Below are positions 1 through 9,521 of a stretch of 64,000 nt of DNA, piece by piece (within the stretch, counting starts at the first letter, position 1; the number at the start of each line of letters is the position of its first letter). A program made the position numbers and the translations under genes. The notes under the pieces are model-generated. The model did not search any database and was not told the origin of the DNA. It saw only the letters and a program-made list of their open reading frames with translations. Location: positions 1,240,001-1,304,000 of the forward strand of contig NZ_CP059060.1 of NCBI RefSeq assembly GCF_014217875.1. The letters run 5' to 3'. The DNA is from Synechococcus sp. LTW-R (GTDB lineage: Bacteria > Cyanobacteriota > Cyanobacteriia > PCC-6307 > Cyanobiaceae).

Positions 1-1141
1 GCTGGCCCGCCACCGCCAGCTCCCAGTCGTTGGCGTTCACCTCGGGCAGGAAGTCCCGCAGGCTGTCGATCCGCTGCTTCGGGCGCTGGACGACCTGCCC
101 GACCAGGTAGCGGACCAGATCAAAGTTCTTGGCCCCCACCTGCAGGGTCGGCAGCAGGTTGTAGGGCTTGATCGAGCGCCCCAGATCCCAAAGGGAGCCC
201 TGCCTCAAAAAGCGAGTACTAAACCCGGCGTAGGGACCAAAGAGCAGCGCCCGCTGGCCATCAATCCAGCGGGTGTCCAGGTGGGGCACGGACATCGGCG
301 GCGCCCCGACCGCAGCCTTGCCATAGACCTTGGCGTTGTGGGCCTCAATCACCTTGGGGTTGCGGCAGACCAACCACTGGCCGCTGACCGGGAAGGCGCC
401 GTAGACCCGGGCCTCGGGGATGCCGGAGCGCTGCAGCAGCGGCAGGCTGCCGCCCCCGGCCCCGAGGAAGACAAACGGTGCCTCCAGCTCACCGGAGCTG
501 GTCTGCACCCGCCAACCAACGCCACCCCGCTCGAGCCCGAGCACGGGCTGACCCAAGCGCAGATCGACGCCCTTCAGCAGGGCCCGGGTGAGGGACCCAA
601 AGTTCACGTCGGTGCCGCGGGCCACCCGGGTGGCCGCCAGGGGTTGGTGCAGGCGGCGGCCGGCCATGACCAAGGGCATCCACTCCCGCAGTTGCTCCGC
701 ATCGGTGCTCCAGGCCATGTCGGCGAACTGGGGCGCCGCCTGCAGAGCGTCAAAACGGCGGCGCAGGTAATCGACGTTGGCCTGCCCCCAAACAAAGCTG
801 AGGTGCGGCACCGCGCGAATGAAACCGGCGGGATCACTGAGCTGCTGGCTCTCCACCAGGGAGCTCCAGAACTCCAGGCTGCGCTCATAGGAGGCGTTGA
901 TCGCCAGGGCCTTGCCGGTGGGGATCGAGCCGTCCGCGGCCTCCGGGGTGTAGTTGAGCTCGCAGTTGGCGGCGTGGCCGGTGCCGGCGTTGTTCATCGG
1001 CCCACTGCTTTCGCAGCCAAGTTGGGGGAGCCGCTCCAGCACCACCACCTTCAGGCTGGGATCGAGCTGCCTCAGCAGGTTCGCCAGGGTGGCGCCCATG
1101 ATCCCGGCGCCCACCAAGAGGGCATCGCAGCGTTCACTCAT
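1..1141 (-). CDS. mqo: Malate:quinone oxidoreductase (C-terminal end outside window)
   Basis: FAD-dependent membrane-associated enzyme that oxidises malate to oxaloacetate and passes electrons to the quinone pool. The N-terminus reads MSERCDALLVGAGIMGATL, a dinucleotide-binding glycine motif. It is followed by family-typical stretches around 'SSGPMNNAGTGHAANCELNYT' near residues 45-65. About 380 residues are visible and the C-terminal part lies beyond the left edge. The ATG start at 1141 gives the FAD motif at residues 9-14. The gene is divergent from the rseP-type gene, with under 90 bp between them. Assignment rests on motif recognition; the family is distinctive. Confidence 0.85.
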   Translation of the reverse strand, partial: MSERCDALLVGAGIMGATLANLLRQLDPSLKVVVLERLPQLGCESSGPMNNAGTGHAANCELNYTPEAADGSIPTGKALAINASYERSLEFWSSLVESQQLSDPAGFIRAVPHLSFVWGQANVDYLRRRFDALQAAPQFADMAWSTDAEQLREWMPLVMAGRRLHQPLAATRVARGTDVNFGSLTRALLKGVDLRLGQPVLGLERGGVGWRVQTSSGELEAPFVFLGAGGGSLPLLQRSGIPEARVYGAFPVSGQWLVCRNPKVIEAHNAKVYGKAAVGAPPMSVPHLDTRWIDGQRALLFGPYAGFSTRFLRQGSLWDLGRSIKPYNLLPTLQVGAKNFDLVRYLVGQVVQRPKQRIDSLRDFLPEVNANDWELAVAGQ

Positions 1142-1228
1142 GGAGCCGGAATCAGGCGGGGCGCACGGTCACCCAACGCTATGGCCGTGCCTTCCCCCCC
1201 ACAATGGACGCACTTTGGATCTGCAGGG

Positions 1229-2317
1229 ATGGGCGTCCTGACGGCTCTGGCGATCCTGGCCGGCCTGATCGTGGTGCATGAGGCCGGGCACTTCTTTGCG
1301 GCCACCTGGCAGGGCATCCGCGTCAGTGGGTTCTCGGTGGGCTTCGGCCCGGTGCTGCTCGAGAAGCAGCGGCGGGGGGTGCAGTTCGCCCTGCGGGCGA
1401 TCCCCCTGGGGGGATTCGTCTCCTTCCCCGATGACGACGAGGACAGCACTATCCCGTCCGACGACCCGGACCTGCTCAGCAATCGCCCCCTGCACCAGCG
1501 AGCCCTGGTGATCGCCGCTGGCGTGATCGCCAACCTGCTGCTCGCTTGGGCCGTGCTCCTCGCCCAGGGCGCCTTCGTCGGCATCCCGGCCGGCTTCAGC
1601 GCCACCCCCGGCGTCCTCGTCTCCGGTGTTCAACAGGGCCAGGCGGCGGCGGCCTCCGGCCTCAAGGCGGGCGATCGGATCCTGGCGGTGGACGGCCGCG
1701 ACCTCGGGGGCGGCCAAACCGCGGTCAGCCAACTGGTGGAGTTGGTGAAGGGCGCCCCGGATCAAACCCTGCGCCTGCGCGCCGAGCGCCAAGGCCAGGC
1801 CCTCGAGCTCAAGCTGACCCCGGCGGATCTGAGCGGCATCGGCCGCATCGGCGCCCAACTGCAACCGAGCGGCAGCGAGGCCTTCCGCCGGCCCCGCAGT
1901 CCGATCGAGGTGATCAAACAGGCCAACCACGACCTCGCCCTGCTGACCAAGCGGACGGTGGACGGCTTTGTGACCCTGGTGACCCACTTCGGTGAAACCG
2001 CGGGCCAGGTCTCCGGTCCGGTGAAGATCGTTGAGATGGGGGCCTCCCTGGCCAAGCAGGGCGGCAGCAGCCTCTTCCTCTACACCGCCTTGATCTCGAT
2101 CAACCTGGCGGTGCTGAATTCCCTGCCCCTGCCGATGCTCGATGGCGGGCAGTTTGTCCTGCTGCTGCTGGAGGGTCTGCGCCGCAAACCCCTGCCCGAG
2201 AAGTTCCAGATGGCCTTCATGCAGTCGGGCTTTGTCCTGCTCGTGGGCCTCAGCGTCGTCCTGATCGTCAAGGACACCAGCCAGCTGGCGGCGGTCCAGC
2301 AGTTGCTGGGACGCTAA
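1229..2317 (+). CDS. rseP: RseP/S2P-type membrane zinc metalloprotease
   Basis: Site-2 intramembrane protease that cleaves membrane-anchored substrates such as anti-sigma factors. The zinc motif HEAGH is at residues 17-21, inside the first membrane helix. A PDZ domain follows (about residues 125-210, with GLKAGDRILAVDGRDL). The second metal-ligand motif is 'NSLPLPMLDGGQ' near residue 300, and a C-terminal helix closes the protein. The reading frame stays open far upstream, but that part is the shadow of mqo. ATG 1229 puts the HEAGH helix at the N-terminus as in the family; ATG 1181 is an alternative start. rpsN follows after about 40 bp. Confidence 0.88.
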   Translation: MGVLTALAILAGLIVVHEAGHFFAATWQGIRVSGFSVGFGPVLLEKQRRGVQFALRAIPLGGFVSFPDDDEDSTIPSDDPDLLSNRPLHQRALVIAAGVIANLLLAWAVLLAQGAFVGIPAGFSATPGVLVSGVQQGQAAAASGLKAGDRILAVDGRDLGGGQTAVSQLVELVKGAPDQTLRLRAERQGQALELKLTPADLSGIGRIGAQLQPSGSEAFRRPRSPIEVIKQANHDLALLTKRTVDGFVTLVTHFGETAGQVSGPVKIVEMGASLAKQGGSSLFLYTALISINLAVLNSLPLPMLDGGQFVLLLLEGLRRKPLPEKFQMAFMQSGFVLLVGLSVVLIVKDTSQLAAVQQLLGR

Positions 2318-2358
2318 GAGGTAGTCTTTCTAGTCATTGCTAACGAGATCCAGGCCGC

Positions 2359-2661
2359 ATGGCGAAGAAGTCGATGATTGCGCGCGACGTCAAGCGCCAA
2401 AAGCTTGTTGATCGCTACGCCGCGAAGCGCGCAGCTCTGATGGCCGCCTTCGAAGCCGCTGGCGATCCGATGGAGCGCCTGGAGATCCACCGCAAGATCC
2501 AGAACCTGCCCCGCAACAGCGCCCGCGTGCGTCTGCGCAACCGTTGCTGGGCCACCGGCAAGCCCCGTGGTGTGTACCGCGATTTCGGCCTGTGCCGCAA
2601 CCAGCTGCGGGAGCGCGCCCACAAAGGCGAACTGCCCGGCGTAGTCAAGTCCTCCTGGTGA
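2359..2661 (+). CDS. rpsN: 30S ribosomal protein S14
   Basis: Small-subunit ribosomal protein of 100 residues, beginning [20 protein letters not shown]. It contains the conserved tail '[26 protein letters not shown]'. The length and the absence of paired CxxC zinc ligands mark it as the long, zinc-independent S14 form. It stands between the rseP-type gene and pnp and is followed directly by an intrinsic terminator. Confidence 0.97.
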   Translation: MAKKSMIARDVKRQKLVDRYAAKRAALMAAFEAAGDPMERLEIHRKIQNLPRNSARVRLRNRCWATGKPRGVYRDFGLCRNQLRERAHKGELPGVVKSSW

Positions 2662-2686
2662 GCTTCACGATCCTTTGATCGACCCC

Positions 2687-2711
2687 AAGGCGCCGCAAGG
2701 CGCCTTTTTTG
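2687..2711 (+). terminator. Intrinsic terminator after rpsN
   Basis: A perfect 7-bp stem (AAGGCGC/GCGCCTT) with a 6-nt loop is followed by a T-tract, 26 bases past the rpsN stop. Confidence 0.88.
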
Positions 2712-2819
2712 TTGCCGGCCTGCGTTGTGGCATTCCGGAAGAGATTGCGCCTGTTTTCCGCACGTCTTCGGGCTCAGATGCAAGAATTGCTCTTGACAAC
2801 AAACAAGACATAAGCCCAC

Positions 2820-4952
2820 GTGCAAGGTCACACTCAGTCGGTCTCCTTCGATGGTCGGGAGATCCGGCTGACCACAGGTCGGTTCGCCCCGCAAGCCGGG
2901 GGTTCCGTGATGGTCGAATGCGGAGATACCTCTGTTCTCGTCACTGCCACCCGCTCCGGCGGCCGTGAGGGCATCGATTTTCTCCCGCTGATTTGCGACT
3001 ACGAGGAGCGCCTCTACGCCGCGGGTCGCATCCCCGGCAGCTTCATGCGCCGCGAGAGCCGTCCCCCTGAGCGCGCCACCCTGATCGCGCGCCTGATCGA
3101 CCGCCCGATGCGCCCGCTGTTCCCCAGCTGGCTGCGGGATGACCTGCAGGTCGTTGCCACCTGCATGTCCCTGGATGAGCGGGTTCCGCCCGATGTCCTG
3201 GCGGTGACGGGCGCCTCCCTGGCAACCCTGCTGGCCAAGATCCCCTTCAACGGCCCCATGGCCGCCGTGCGGGTGGGCCTGCTGGGTGATGACTTCATCC
3301 TGAACCCCAGCTACCGCGAGATCGAGCGCTCCGAGCTGGATCTGGTGGTCGCCGGCACCCCCCAGGGAGTGATCATGGTGGAAGCGGGCGCCAACCAGCT
3401 GCCCGAGCAGGACGTCATCGAAGCGATCGACTTCGGCTACGAGGCCGTCTGCGAACTGATCAAGGTCCAGCAGACCCTGCTCAAGGAGCTCGGCATCGAG
3501 CAGGTGATCCCCGAGGCCCAGACCGTCGACGCCACCCTGCCCAGCTTCCTGGAGAAGGAGTGCAGCAAGGGCATCGGCGGTGTCCTCAAGCAGTTCAGCC
3601 TGACCAAGGCCGAGCGCGACGAGCAGCTCGATGCGATCAAGGCCCAGGCAGCTGAGAAGATCAGCGGCCTCAAGGACGACGACGCCGTGAAGGTGGCCGT
3701 CAGCAGCAACGGCAAGGCCCTGGGCAACAACTACAAGGCGCTCACCAAAAAGCTGATGCGCGCCCAGATCGTCCAGGACGGCAAGCGCGTGGACGGACGC
3801 AACCTCGACGAGGTGCGTCCGATCAGCGCCGCCGCCGGTGTGCTGCCCAAGCGCGTGCACGGGTCCGGTCTGTTCCAGCGCGGCATGACCCAGGTGCTCT
3901 CCTGCGCCACCCTCGGTACCCCGAGCGACGCCCAGGAGATGGACGACCTGAACCCGTCCAACGAGAAGACCTACCTCCACCACTACAACTTCCCCCCCTA
4001 CTCCGTCGGCGAAACGCGCCCGATGCGCAGCCCCGGCCGCCGCGAAATCGGCCACGGTGCCCTGGCGGAGCGGGCTCTGATCCCCGTCCTGCCCAGCAAA
4101 GAGAGCTTCCCCTACGTGCTTCGCGTGGTGTCGGAATGCCTGAGCTCGAACGGCTCTACCTCGATGGGTTCGGTCTGCGGTAGCACCCTGGCCCTGATGG
4201 ATGCCGGCGTGCCCCTGAAGGCCCCCGTGAGCGGCGCCGCCATGGGCCTGATCAAGGAGGGCTCCGAGGTGCGGATCCTGACCGACATCCAAGGCATCGA
4301 GGACTTCCTCGGCGACATGGACTTCAAGGTGGCCGGCACCGAGAAGGGCATCACGGCCCTTCAGATGGACATGAAGATCACCGGTCTCGAAGTGAAGACC
4401 GTGGCTGAGGCCATCAACCAGGCCCGCCCGGCCCGTCTGCACATCCTCGAGAAGATGCTCGCGGCGATCGACAAGCCCCGCGATGTCCTGAGCCCCCACG
4501 CCCCTCGCCTGCTCAGCTTCCGGATCGACCCCGAGCTGATCGGCACCGTGATCGGCCCCGGCGGCCGCACCATCAAGGGCATCACCGAGCGCACCAACAC
4601 CAAGATCGACATCGAGGACGGCGGCATCGTCACGATCGCCAGCCACGACGGTGCAGCGGCTGAGGAAGCCCAGCGCATCATCGAAGGCCTCACCCGTCGC
4701 GTCTCTGAAGGCGAAGTCTTCAGCGGTGCCGTCACCCGCGTGATCCCCATCGGCGCCTTCGTCGAGATCCTGCCCGGCAAGGAAGGCATGATCCACATCT
4801 CCCAGCTCAGCGAAGCCCGCGTGGAGAAGGTGGAAGACGTCGTCAAGGTGGGTGACCACGTCACCGTGCGCGTCCGCGAGATCGACAACCGCGGTCGCAT
4901 CAACCTCACCCTGCGGGGTGTTCCACAACAGGACGAGCCGGCCCAGGCCTGA
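2820..4952 (+). CDS. pnp: Polyribonucleotide nucleotidyltransferase (PNPase)
   Basis: Phosphorolytic 3'-5' exoribonuclease that also makes heteropolymeric tails; it takes part in cytoplasmic RNA turnover. The 710 residues hold two RNase PH domains, with '[20 protein letters not shown]' in the first and '[21 protein letters not shown]' in the second. A KH domain ([15 protein letters not shown] near residue 570) and a C-terminal S1 domain ([20 protein letters not shown]) follow. Translation appears to start at GTG 2820, since no better-placed ATG exists. A terminator follows directly. Confidence 0.97.
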   Translation: MQGHTQSVSFDGREIRLTTGRFAPQAGGSVMVECGDTSVLVTATRSGGREGIDFLPLICDYEERLYAAGRIPGSFMRRESRPPERATLIARLIDRPMRPLFPSWLRDDLQVVATCMSLDERVPPDVLAVTGASLATLLAKIPFNGPMAAVRVGLLGDDFILNPSYREIERSELDLVVAGTPQGVIMVEAGANQLPEQDVIEAIDFGYEAVCELIKVQQTLLKELGIEQVIPEAQTVDATLPSFLEKECSKGIGGVLKQFSLTKAERDEQLDAIKAQAAEKISGLKDDDAVKVAVSSNGKALGNNYKALTKKLMRAQIVQDGKRVDGRNLDEVRPISAAAGVLPKRVHGSGLFQRGMTQVLSCATLGTPSDAQEMDDLNPSNEKTYLHHYNFPPYSVGETRPMRSPGRREIGHGALAERALIPVLPSKESFPYVLRVVSECLSSNGSTSMGSVCGSTLALMDAGVPLKAPVSGAAMGLIKEGSEVRILTDIQGIEDFLGDMDFKVAGTEKGITALQMDMKITGLEVKTVAEAINQARPARLHILEKMLAAIDKPRDVLSPHAPRLLSFRIDPELIGTVIGPGGRTIKGITERTNTKIDIEDGGIVTIASHDGAAAEEAQRIIEGLTRRVSEGEVFSGAVTRVIPIGAFVEILPGKEGMIHISQLSEARVEKVEDVVKVGDHVTVRVREIDNRGRINLTLRGVPQQDEPAQA

Positions 4953-4960
4953 TCCAGCCC

Positions 4961-4984
4961 AGCCCCCGCAAGGGGGCTTTTTTA
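4961..4984 (+). terminator. Intrinsic terminator after pnp
   Basis: A 7-bp GC stem (AGCCCCC/GGGGGCT) with a GCAA tetraloop and a run of T residues lies 9 bases after the pnp stop. It separates pnp from the convergent cysQ gene. Confidence 0.9.
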
Positions 4985-4992
4985 ATGGCTGA

Positions 4993-5931
4993 CTAAACCG
5001 CGAAGCCCGGGTCGATGCGGCCCATCGCCTCGGCCGCTTTCGCGCAGAGCTCCTGGTGGCTGACGCCGTGGCTGGCGATCAGGCAGCCGGCCTGGCGCAC
5101 ATCACCGGTGTTGTAGCGGAGGGGTACACCGTCAGCGTGGGTGAAGGCCCCACCCGCCGCCTTGAGCACGGCCTCGGGAGCCGCCATGTCCCAGTCCTTC
5201 GGAGCGCTCTTGCCCGAGAGGGAGATGTAGACGTCGGTCTCGCCGCGCAGGATCGTGGCGACCTTGCCGCCGACGCTGCCGATCGCCTTGGTGTCGCCGA
5301 GGGCCAGGGCCTCCAGCAGCTGCTCGAGCCGTTGGTCCCGGTGGTTGCGGCTGGCCACCAGGACCATCTCACCAAGGGCCTGGCGGCGGCTGAGCTGGGC
5401 GGGCTGCTGCTCACCGGCGCGGTTCTCGCGCCAGGCGCGGCCCTCGGGCACCAGGCCAAACCAGAGGTCCTCAAGCAGCGGTTGCAGCACCACCCCCAAG
5501 ACAGCCTCTCCGCGGTGCACGAGGGCGAGATGCACGGCGTACTCGCCGGTGCCCTGCAAAAAATCCTTGGTGCCATCGAGGGGATCCAAGATCCAGAGCC
5601 ACTCGGCATCCAGGGGCTCCCCGGCGGTGAGCTGCTCCTTGGCGGTCTCCTCACTGAGCAGGGTCCAACCGGCATCGGGATAGGCCTTGGCCAGCCCCTC
5701 AAGCAGCCACTGGTTCACCGCCAGATCCGCTGCACTGACGGGGCCCTCGCCCCCTTCATCCACGCTCAGGGCCTTGGGAAAGCCGTAGGGGGGCTGCTCC
5801 CCGCGGCCGTAGGCCAACAGGATGTCCGCGGCGCCCCAGCAGAGCCGGCGCAGATCCGCCAAGAGCTGCTCCTCCGCGATGCCAGGAGGGAAGCAAGCGG
5901 CGGCGGGCATCATGGAAGGGCAAAGGAGCAT
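4993..5931 (-). CDS. cysQ: 3'(2'),5'-bisphosphate nucleotidase, inositol monophosphatase family
   Basis: Magnesium-dependent phosphatase that hydrolyses 3'-phosphoadenosine 5'-phosphate (PAP), a by-product of sulfate assimilation. The metal-binding motif DPLDGTKDF lies near residue 118 and the C-terminal motif 'KDWDMAAPEAVLKAAGG' near residue 245; both are family hallmarks. An acidic residue cluster 'SEE' is at about residues 92-94. The start could be at 5931 or at the internal ATGs near 5913. It is divergent from rsmI, with almost no intergenic space, so the two promoters must overlap the coding ends. Confidence 0.88.
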   Translation of the reverse strand: MLLCPSMMPAAACFPPGIAEEQLLADLRRLCWGAADILLAYGRGEQPPYGFPKALSVDEGGEGPVSAADLAVNQWLLEGLAKAYPDAGWTLLSEETAKEQLTAGEPLDAEWLWILDPLDGTKDFLQGTGEYAVHLALVHRGEAVLGVVLQPLLEDLWFGLVPEGRAWRENRAGEQQPAQLSRRQALGEMVLVASRNHRDQRLEQLLEALALGDTKAIGSVGGKVATILRGETDVYISLSGKSAPKDWDMAAPEAVLKAAGGAFTHADGVPLRYNTGDVRQAGCLIASHGVSHQELCAKAAEAMGRIDPGFAV

Positions 5932-5935
5932 TGTG

Positions 5936-6793
5936 ATGCAGGGCGCTGAACCCGCTGCAGGCGTGCTCTATCTGGTGGGCACCCCGATCGGGAACACCGG
6001 GGACCTCTCCCCCAGGGCCAAAACCGTTCTGGCCGGGGCGGATCGCATTGCCTGCGAAGACACCCGCCGCAGCGGCCTCTTGCTGCACAACCTGGGCATC
6101 AAGAACCGGTTGGTGAGCTTCCACGAGCACAACCAGGCCACCCGCATCCCGGAATTACTGGAGGCCCTGGAAAACGGCGAAGCGATCGCGGTGATCAGCG
6201 ACGCCGGCCTGCCGGGCATCTCAGACCCGGGGGAGGAGCTGGTGACGGCGGCCCGCCAGCAGGGGCGCACGGTGATCTGCGTGCCGGGCCCCTGTGCGGC
6301 GACGACAGCCCTGGTGAGCAGTGGGCTGCCCTGCGGCCGCTTCTGCTTTGAGGGCTTCCTGCCGCCGAAGACCACGGCCCGGCGAACCCGGCTGCTGGCC
6401 TTAGCCCCGGAGGAGCGCACCCTGGTCTTCTACGAGGCCCCCCACCGTCTGCTGACGGTGCTCGAAGACCTGCTGGAGCTGCTCGGGGATCGCCCCATCG
6501 CGGTGACCCGGGAACTGACCAAACGCCATGAAGAGCAGGTGGGCCCGAGCGTGTCGGTGGCCCTGGCGCACTTCCGCGAGCACCCACCCCAAGGGGAATT
6601 CACCCTGGTGCTCGGCGGAGCGGAGGTCAGCGCTAGCGAACGCCCCAGCGATGCCGACCTGCGCGAGCAGCTCAAGGCCCTCGTGGAGGGCGGCTTGAGC
6701 CGCAACGATGCCGCACGCCAACTGGCCCGGAGCACGGGCATCGCCAAACGTGAGCTCTACGCTTTGCTGCATCAAGACGACGACACCCCCTGA
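5936..6793 (+). CDS. rsmI: 16S rRNA 2'-O-ribose C1402 methyltransferase
   Basis: SAM-dependent tetrapyrrole-methylase-fold enzyme that methylates C1402 in the ribosomal decoding centre. Near the N-terminus are 'LYLVGTPIGNTGDLSPRA' and 'CEDTRRSG', then 'SDAGLPGISDPGEELV' and 'VPGPCAATTAL', all diagnostic of RsmI. The length of 285 residues is normal. ATG 5936 (with GTG just upstream) places the glycine motif at the N-terminus. The stop overlaps the start of the next gene (TGATG), so the two are probably co-translated. Confidence 0.93.
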   Translation: MQGAEPAAGVLYLVGTPIGNTGDLSPRAKTVLAGADRIACEDTRRSGLLLHNLGIKNRLVSFHEHNQATRIPELLEALENGEAIAVISDAGLPGISDPGEELVTAARQQGRTVICVPGPCAATTALVSSGLPCGRFCFEGFLPPKTTARRTRLLALAPEERTLVFYEAPHRLLTVLEDLLELLGDRPIAVTRELTKRHEEQVGPSVSVALAHFREHPPQGEFTLVLGGAEVSASERPSDADLREQLKALVEGGLSRNDAARQLARSTGIAKRELYALLHQDDDTP

Positions 6794-7035
6794 TGCTGCT
6801 GCGCCTGCGCCTGCTTCTGGCCAGCCTTGGCGGTGGGGTGCTGCTGCTGTTGATCCTCTGTCTGGGCGCCCAGAACCTCGATCAACGCACCCGGCTCAAC
6901 CTGGGCTTTGGCCGCACGGCTGAGCTCCCCACCGGATTCCTCTTGGGGGTCTCCCTGGTGATTGGGGTGATCAGCGGCGGTGCCGCAAGCGCCCTACTGG
7001 TCCCCGGCCGGGATCAGGCTTCCGGCAGGGAATAA
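6793..7035 (+). CDS. Small LapA/DUF1049-like two-helix membrane protein
   Basis: An 80-residue protein with two predicted membrane helices (about residues 5-26 and 48-70) joined by a short loop 'NLDQRTRLNLGFGRTAELPTG'. The pattern resembles the LapA/DUF1049 family of small inner-membrane proteins, whose role in cyanobacteria is not established. It overlaps the rsmI stop by one base and its 3' end overlaps the convergent HTH gene by 22 bases. Confidence 0.6.
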   Translation: MLLRLRLLLASLGGGVLLLLILCLGAQNLDQRTRLNLGFGRTAELPTGFLLGVSLVIGVISGGAASALLVPGRDQASGRE

Positions 7036-7745
7036 AGCAGGCCGCCTTCCACCACCAGGCGGGTGATGCCCTGGGCCACCAGGTAGGAAGAACGGCGCTG
7101 CAGCACGTCGCTGTCGGGCACCTTGATCACGCGCTGGCTGCGACCGCACTGGCGCTTGGCCTGACGGGGGTTCGTGAAGAGCATCAGGGCCTGGCGGGCC
7201 TGCTCGGTTTCCGGCAGGGAGCCGAGCTCCGGGAATTCATTCAGGGGCTTGGCCTGAAGCTCCACGGCCTTGTCCACGAGCATGTAGACGCTGCTGGGCA
7301 GCAGGCCTGGGAGCAGGGGGATCGGATCGATCAGCTCAGCCGCTGCCGCCGCGCCGAAGGCGGTCGTCTCGGCGCTGTCATCGCCGTCGTCGAAGGTCTC
7401 GTCGTCGCCGTCATCGCCGAAGTCATCGGCGTCATCGATCGCCAGAACACCGGCGTCCTCGTCCGCCTCGTCGTCTGACGGGTTGGCCTCATCCAGGACG
7501 TGGGCCGAGGCGGGCTCGGAAGCCGGGGTCTCGACCTCCACCTCGCTCGGCTTGGCGGCGGAGCGACTGCGGGATTGCTTTTTGAGCGAGGCGAGTTCGT
7601 CGGGATCGATCCCGGCCTTCAGCACACGGCTGACCGTGTTCGGGCTGCAGCCATAGCTCGCCGCCAGGGCCTGGGCGGTCTCGCCCTGGCGGTAACGAGC
7701 GACCAGCTCCTCTTTTTGGCTTTCGCTCAGCCGTGGAGCGGGCAT
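7014..7745 (-). CDS. HTH-domain protein with long acidic linker, function unknown
   Basis: A 243-residue protein. Residues about 5-45 form a homeodomain-like helix-turn-helix (SESQKEELVARYRQGETAQA, then SYGCSPNTVSRVLKAG). A lysine/serine-rich stretch and an extremely acidic linker (about residues 90-140, many D and E) follow. The C-terminal 100 residues look globular and end 'LVAQGITRLVVEGGLLYSLPEA'. I chose ATG 7745 because the frame upstream runs antisense through the tRNA gene. It may be a DNA-binding regulator, but the targets are unknown. It is divergent from tRNA-Arg. Confidence 0.6.
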   Translation of the reverse strand: MPAPRLSESQKEELVARYRQGETAQALAASYGCSPNTVSRVLKAGIDPDELASLKKQSRSRSAAKPSEVEVETPASEPASAHVLDEANPSDDEADEDAGVLAIDDADDFGDDGDDETFDDGDDSAETTAFGAAAAAELIDPIPLLPGLLPSSVYMLVDKAVELQAKPLNEFPELGSLPETEQARQALMLFTNPRQAKRQCGRSQRVIKVPDSDVLQRRSSYLVAQGITRLVVEGGLLYSLPEA

Positions 7746-7813
7746 GACGACATCGATGTCCAGCACACCACCATAGAAGCCTTGGCTCAGCTGGCACAAT
7801 GCGTCAGATCCAA

Positions 7814-7887
7814 GCTCCCTTAGCTCAGCTGGATAGAGCAGCTGCCTTCTAAGCAGCCGGTCGTTGGTTCGAATCCAACAGGGGGCG
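7814..7887 (+). tRNA. tRNA-Arg (anticodon UCU)
   Basis: A complete 74-nt cloverleaf. The acceptor strand GCTCCCT pairs with AGGGGGC. The D arm is AGCTCAGCTGGATAGAGC, the anticodon arm has loop CTTCTAA (anticodon TCT), and the T arm contains GGTTCGAATCC. The 3' CCA is not encoded. It is the integration site of the adjacent element, which rebuilds the 3' part exactly and keeps the tRNA functional. Confidence 0.95.
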
Positions 7888-7888
7888 T
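7840..7888 (+). repeat. Left attachment core (in the functional tRNA-Arg)
   Basis: A 49-bp core starts in the anticodon arm and ends one base past the tRNA. It is identical to 16899-16947, with different sequence on both outer sides. Confidence 0.95.
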
Positions 7889-8003
7889 AAGCAGACACGT
7901 TGCGGCATCTGGGGTTTCTACTCAGGTGCCGCAATGCTTTTCAGAGACACGTCTCAGCCTGCGAGACAGGTCAGAAGCCTTGTGGAGCCGTCAGAGCCCG
8001 TCA

Positions 8004-8034
8004 TAATTTCACGCAGATTTCACGCGGCGTGAAA
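8004..8034. promoter_or_regulatory. Left arm-type integrase/Xis sites upstream of the integrase gene
   Basis: Two tandem ATTTCACGC units 2 bp apart are followed immediately by an inverted GCGTGAAA, ending at the integrase start codon. The first 22 bases (8004-8025) recur exactly at 16821-16842 near the right end, in the same orientation. Position and duplication fit arm-type recombinase sites; the inverted unit next to the ATG could also let the protein repress its own gene. Confidence 0.65.
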
Positions 8035-9225
8035 ATGGCTCGGCCTGAGTGGCTCGCCCGGCTCTCCAAGAGCTTCAAGGCTCACCGACAGGGTCGATCC
8101 GGCTGGAACGTGGAGGTCATGCGCGACCGCCTGCGGGTGGTGTCGGCCGAGCTACCACCAAGACCAGACGAACCCGCCGACGCTCCGACGAAGCGCCGGG
8201 CCGTCACCCTCAAAACAGCACCAGGCCCCGCCAACGGCACCGAGGCTCTCGCCGAAGCGAGCGCGATCTTCGATTCCGTCATAGCCGGCACGTGGAGGTG
8301 GCCAGACCCCGACGGCCTCGACGCTGATGACGCTGGCCGCCTGAGCCCCAAATCCCTACAAGCCCTCGTCGACCGACTTGAGGCAAAGGTGGTCAACGAG
8401 CGCGTCGTCCCACGAACCTGGAAACGGACCTACGTCCAGTACTTCCGACGCCTGCTGGAAGTCGCCGGAAGCAGAGCCTGGCAGTCAGACACGGACCTAC
8501 TGACTGAGACGCTGCGCCACTGGAAGCCCAACAGCCGGTCGCGGCAGCAAGCTCACGACCGCTTTCGCACCCTATTTAAGGAAGCCGGCTGGGGATGGCC
8601 CGAGAGCGTCCTTGAGATGCGCGGCAACGGAAAGGCAGCCGCACCCGTAGCAGGGGTGAAGGGCTTCACCGCCGCCGAAAGCCTCGAACTACGAGAGCGG
8701 ATTAAGCGGAGCAAGCTCGGCCCCGAGTCCGCAGTGGCGTGGGACCTCATGGCGGCCTTCGGGATCCGCCCAGCCGAACTAAAAGGAATAACCCTGCGAA
8801 AGCACGGCGCCTCTCTGGTTGCAGTGGTGAAGCGCGAGAGGACCACCCTGAGAGGGAAGGAGGCCTACAGGGAAGTTCCCGCCGCTCCCCCAGAAGGGTG
8901 GCCCGCCGACTGCTTTGACCTCGCGGCGCGACTCGAAAAACACGGTCTTCCACCGCGATGGATGAACATGCCCGACCCCAGCGATCCGATGGGGCAGCAA
9001 CTGAAGCGCCTGCACAAGCGGGCCGCCGTCAACGTCGAGATCGACCCCGATCTCACTCCGTACGGGCACCGTCACGCCTTTGCACTTCGGCTGGCGACGC
9101 TTGGATGCAGCTACAGGGAAAGCGCGGACCTGATGGGACACAGCCCAGCGACCCACCTACTGATTTATGGCCAAGTGCTTGACACCCCGAAGCTGATCGA
9201 CAAGGTCCTCGCAGCCCAGGCCTGA
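8035..9225 (+). CDS. int: Tyrosine recombinase (integrase) of the tRNA-Arg element
   Basis: Catalyses site-specific integration and excision between the tRNA-Arg core sequences. The 396 residues end in a tyrosine-recombinase catalytic domain. Box I Arg is in GIRPAEL (about residue 244), box II is YGHRHAFALRL (about 343-353), LMGHS follows, and the nucleophile Tyr is in HLLIYGQ (about residue 378). The usual box II HxxR histidine appears as Tyr, with the RH pair kept. The N-terminal half is lysine/arginine-rich and probably binds arm sites. ATG 8035 lies directly after the arm repeats; the frame is open further upstream only as read-through of the att region. Confidence 0.9.
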   Translation: MARPEWLARLSKSFKAHRQGRSGWNVEVMRDRLRVVSAELPPRPDEPADAPTKRRAVTLKTAPGPANGTEALAEASAIFDSVIAGTWRWPDPDGLDADDAGRLSPKSLQALVDRLEAKVVNERVVPRTWKRTYVQYFRRLLEVAGSRAWQSDTDLLTETLRHWKPNSRSRQQAHDRFRTLFKEAGWGWPESVLEMRGNGKAAAPVAGVKGFTAAESLELRERIKRSKLGPESAVAWDLMAAFGIRPAELKGITLRKHGASLVAVVKRERTTLRGKEAYREVPAAPPEGWPADCFDLAARLEKHGLPPRWMNMPDPSDPMGQQLKRLHKRAAVNVEIDPDLTPYGHRHAFALRLATLGCSYRESADLMGHSPATHLLIYGQVLDTPKLIDKVLAAQA

Positions 9226-9521
9226 GATCCCGAGCGACTAAGCACAGAGAATTAAAGACATACTTAATCGAGTTGTAGTACATCCTATTTCGAGACGATT
9301 GAGGCCCCAGAAATAGGTCTCGCCGCTTTGCATTTGCTCTACTTATTGAAGGACTCAGACGGCTTCTGAAGGCCTCTGAAGGTGCTTACTCTTATCGCAG
9401 CCACTAGAGCAATCATCTCTGCTCTGAATTACCAGAAGGTGGCGCCCTTCCGAACTGGTTCTTCCAGGGGTTATCGCAAGTTGCTTCACATGCTGCCTCT
9501 AGCAACCCTCTCGGAGACTTC
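9226..9521. other. Non-coding gap between integrase and replication operon
   Basis: About 300 bases without a convincing gene, more AT-rich than the flanks. It contains short direct repeats (TCTGAAGG twice near 9365-9385). It is the most likely place for the operon promoter and possibly a replication origin, but nothing there is proven. Confidence 0.35.

Noticed and set aside
281-1180. Long plus-strand open frame joined to the protease gene
   Set aside because: It is the antisense shadow of mqo; the protease family starts at its first membrane helix near 1229.
2415-4928. 837-codon open frame on the minus strand
   Set aside because: It lies opposite pnp and rpsN, has only Ala/Gly/His/Asp-rich composition typical of a GC-rich shadow, and matches no family.
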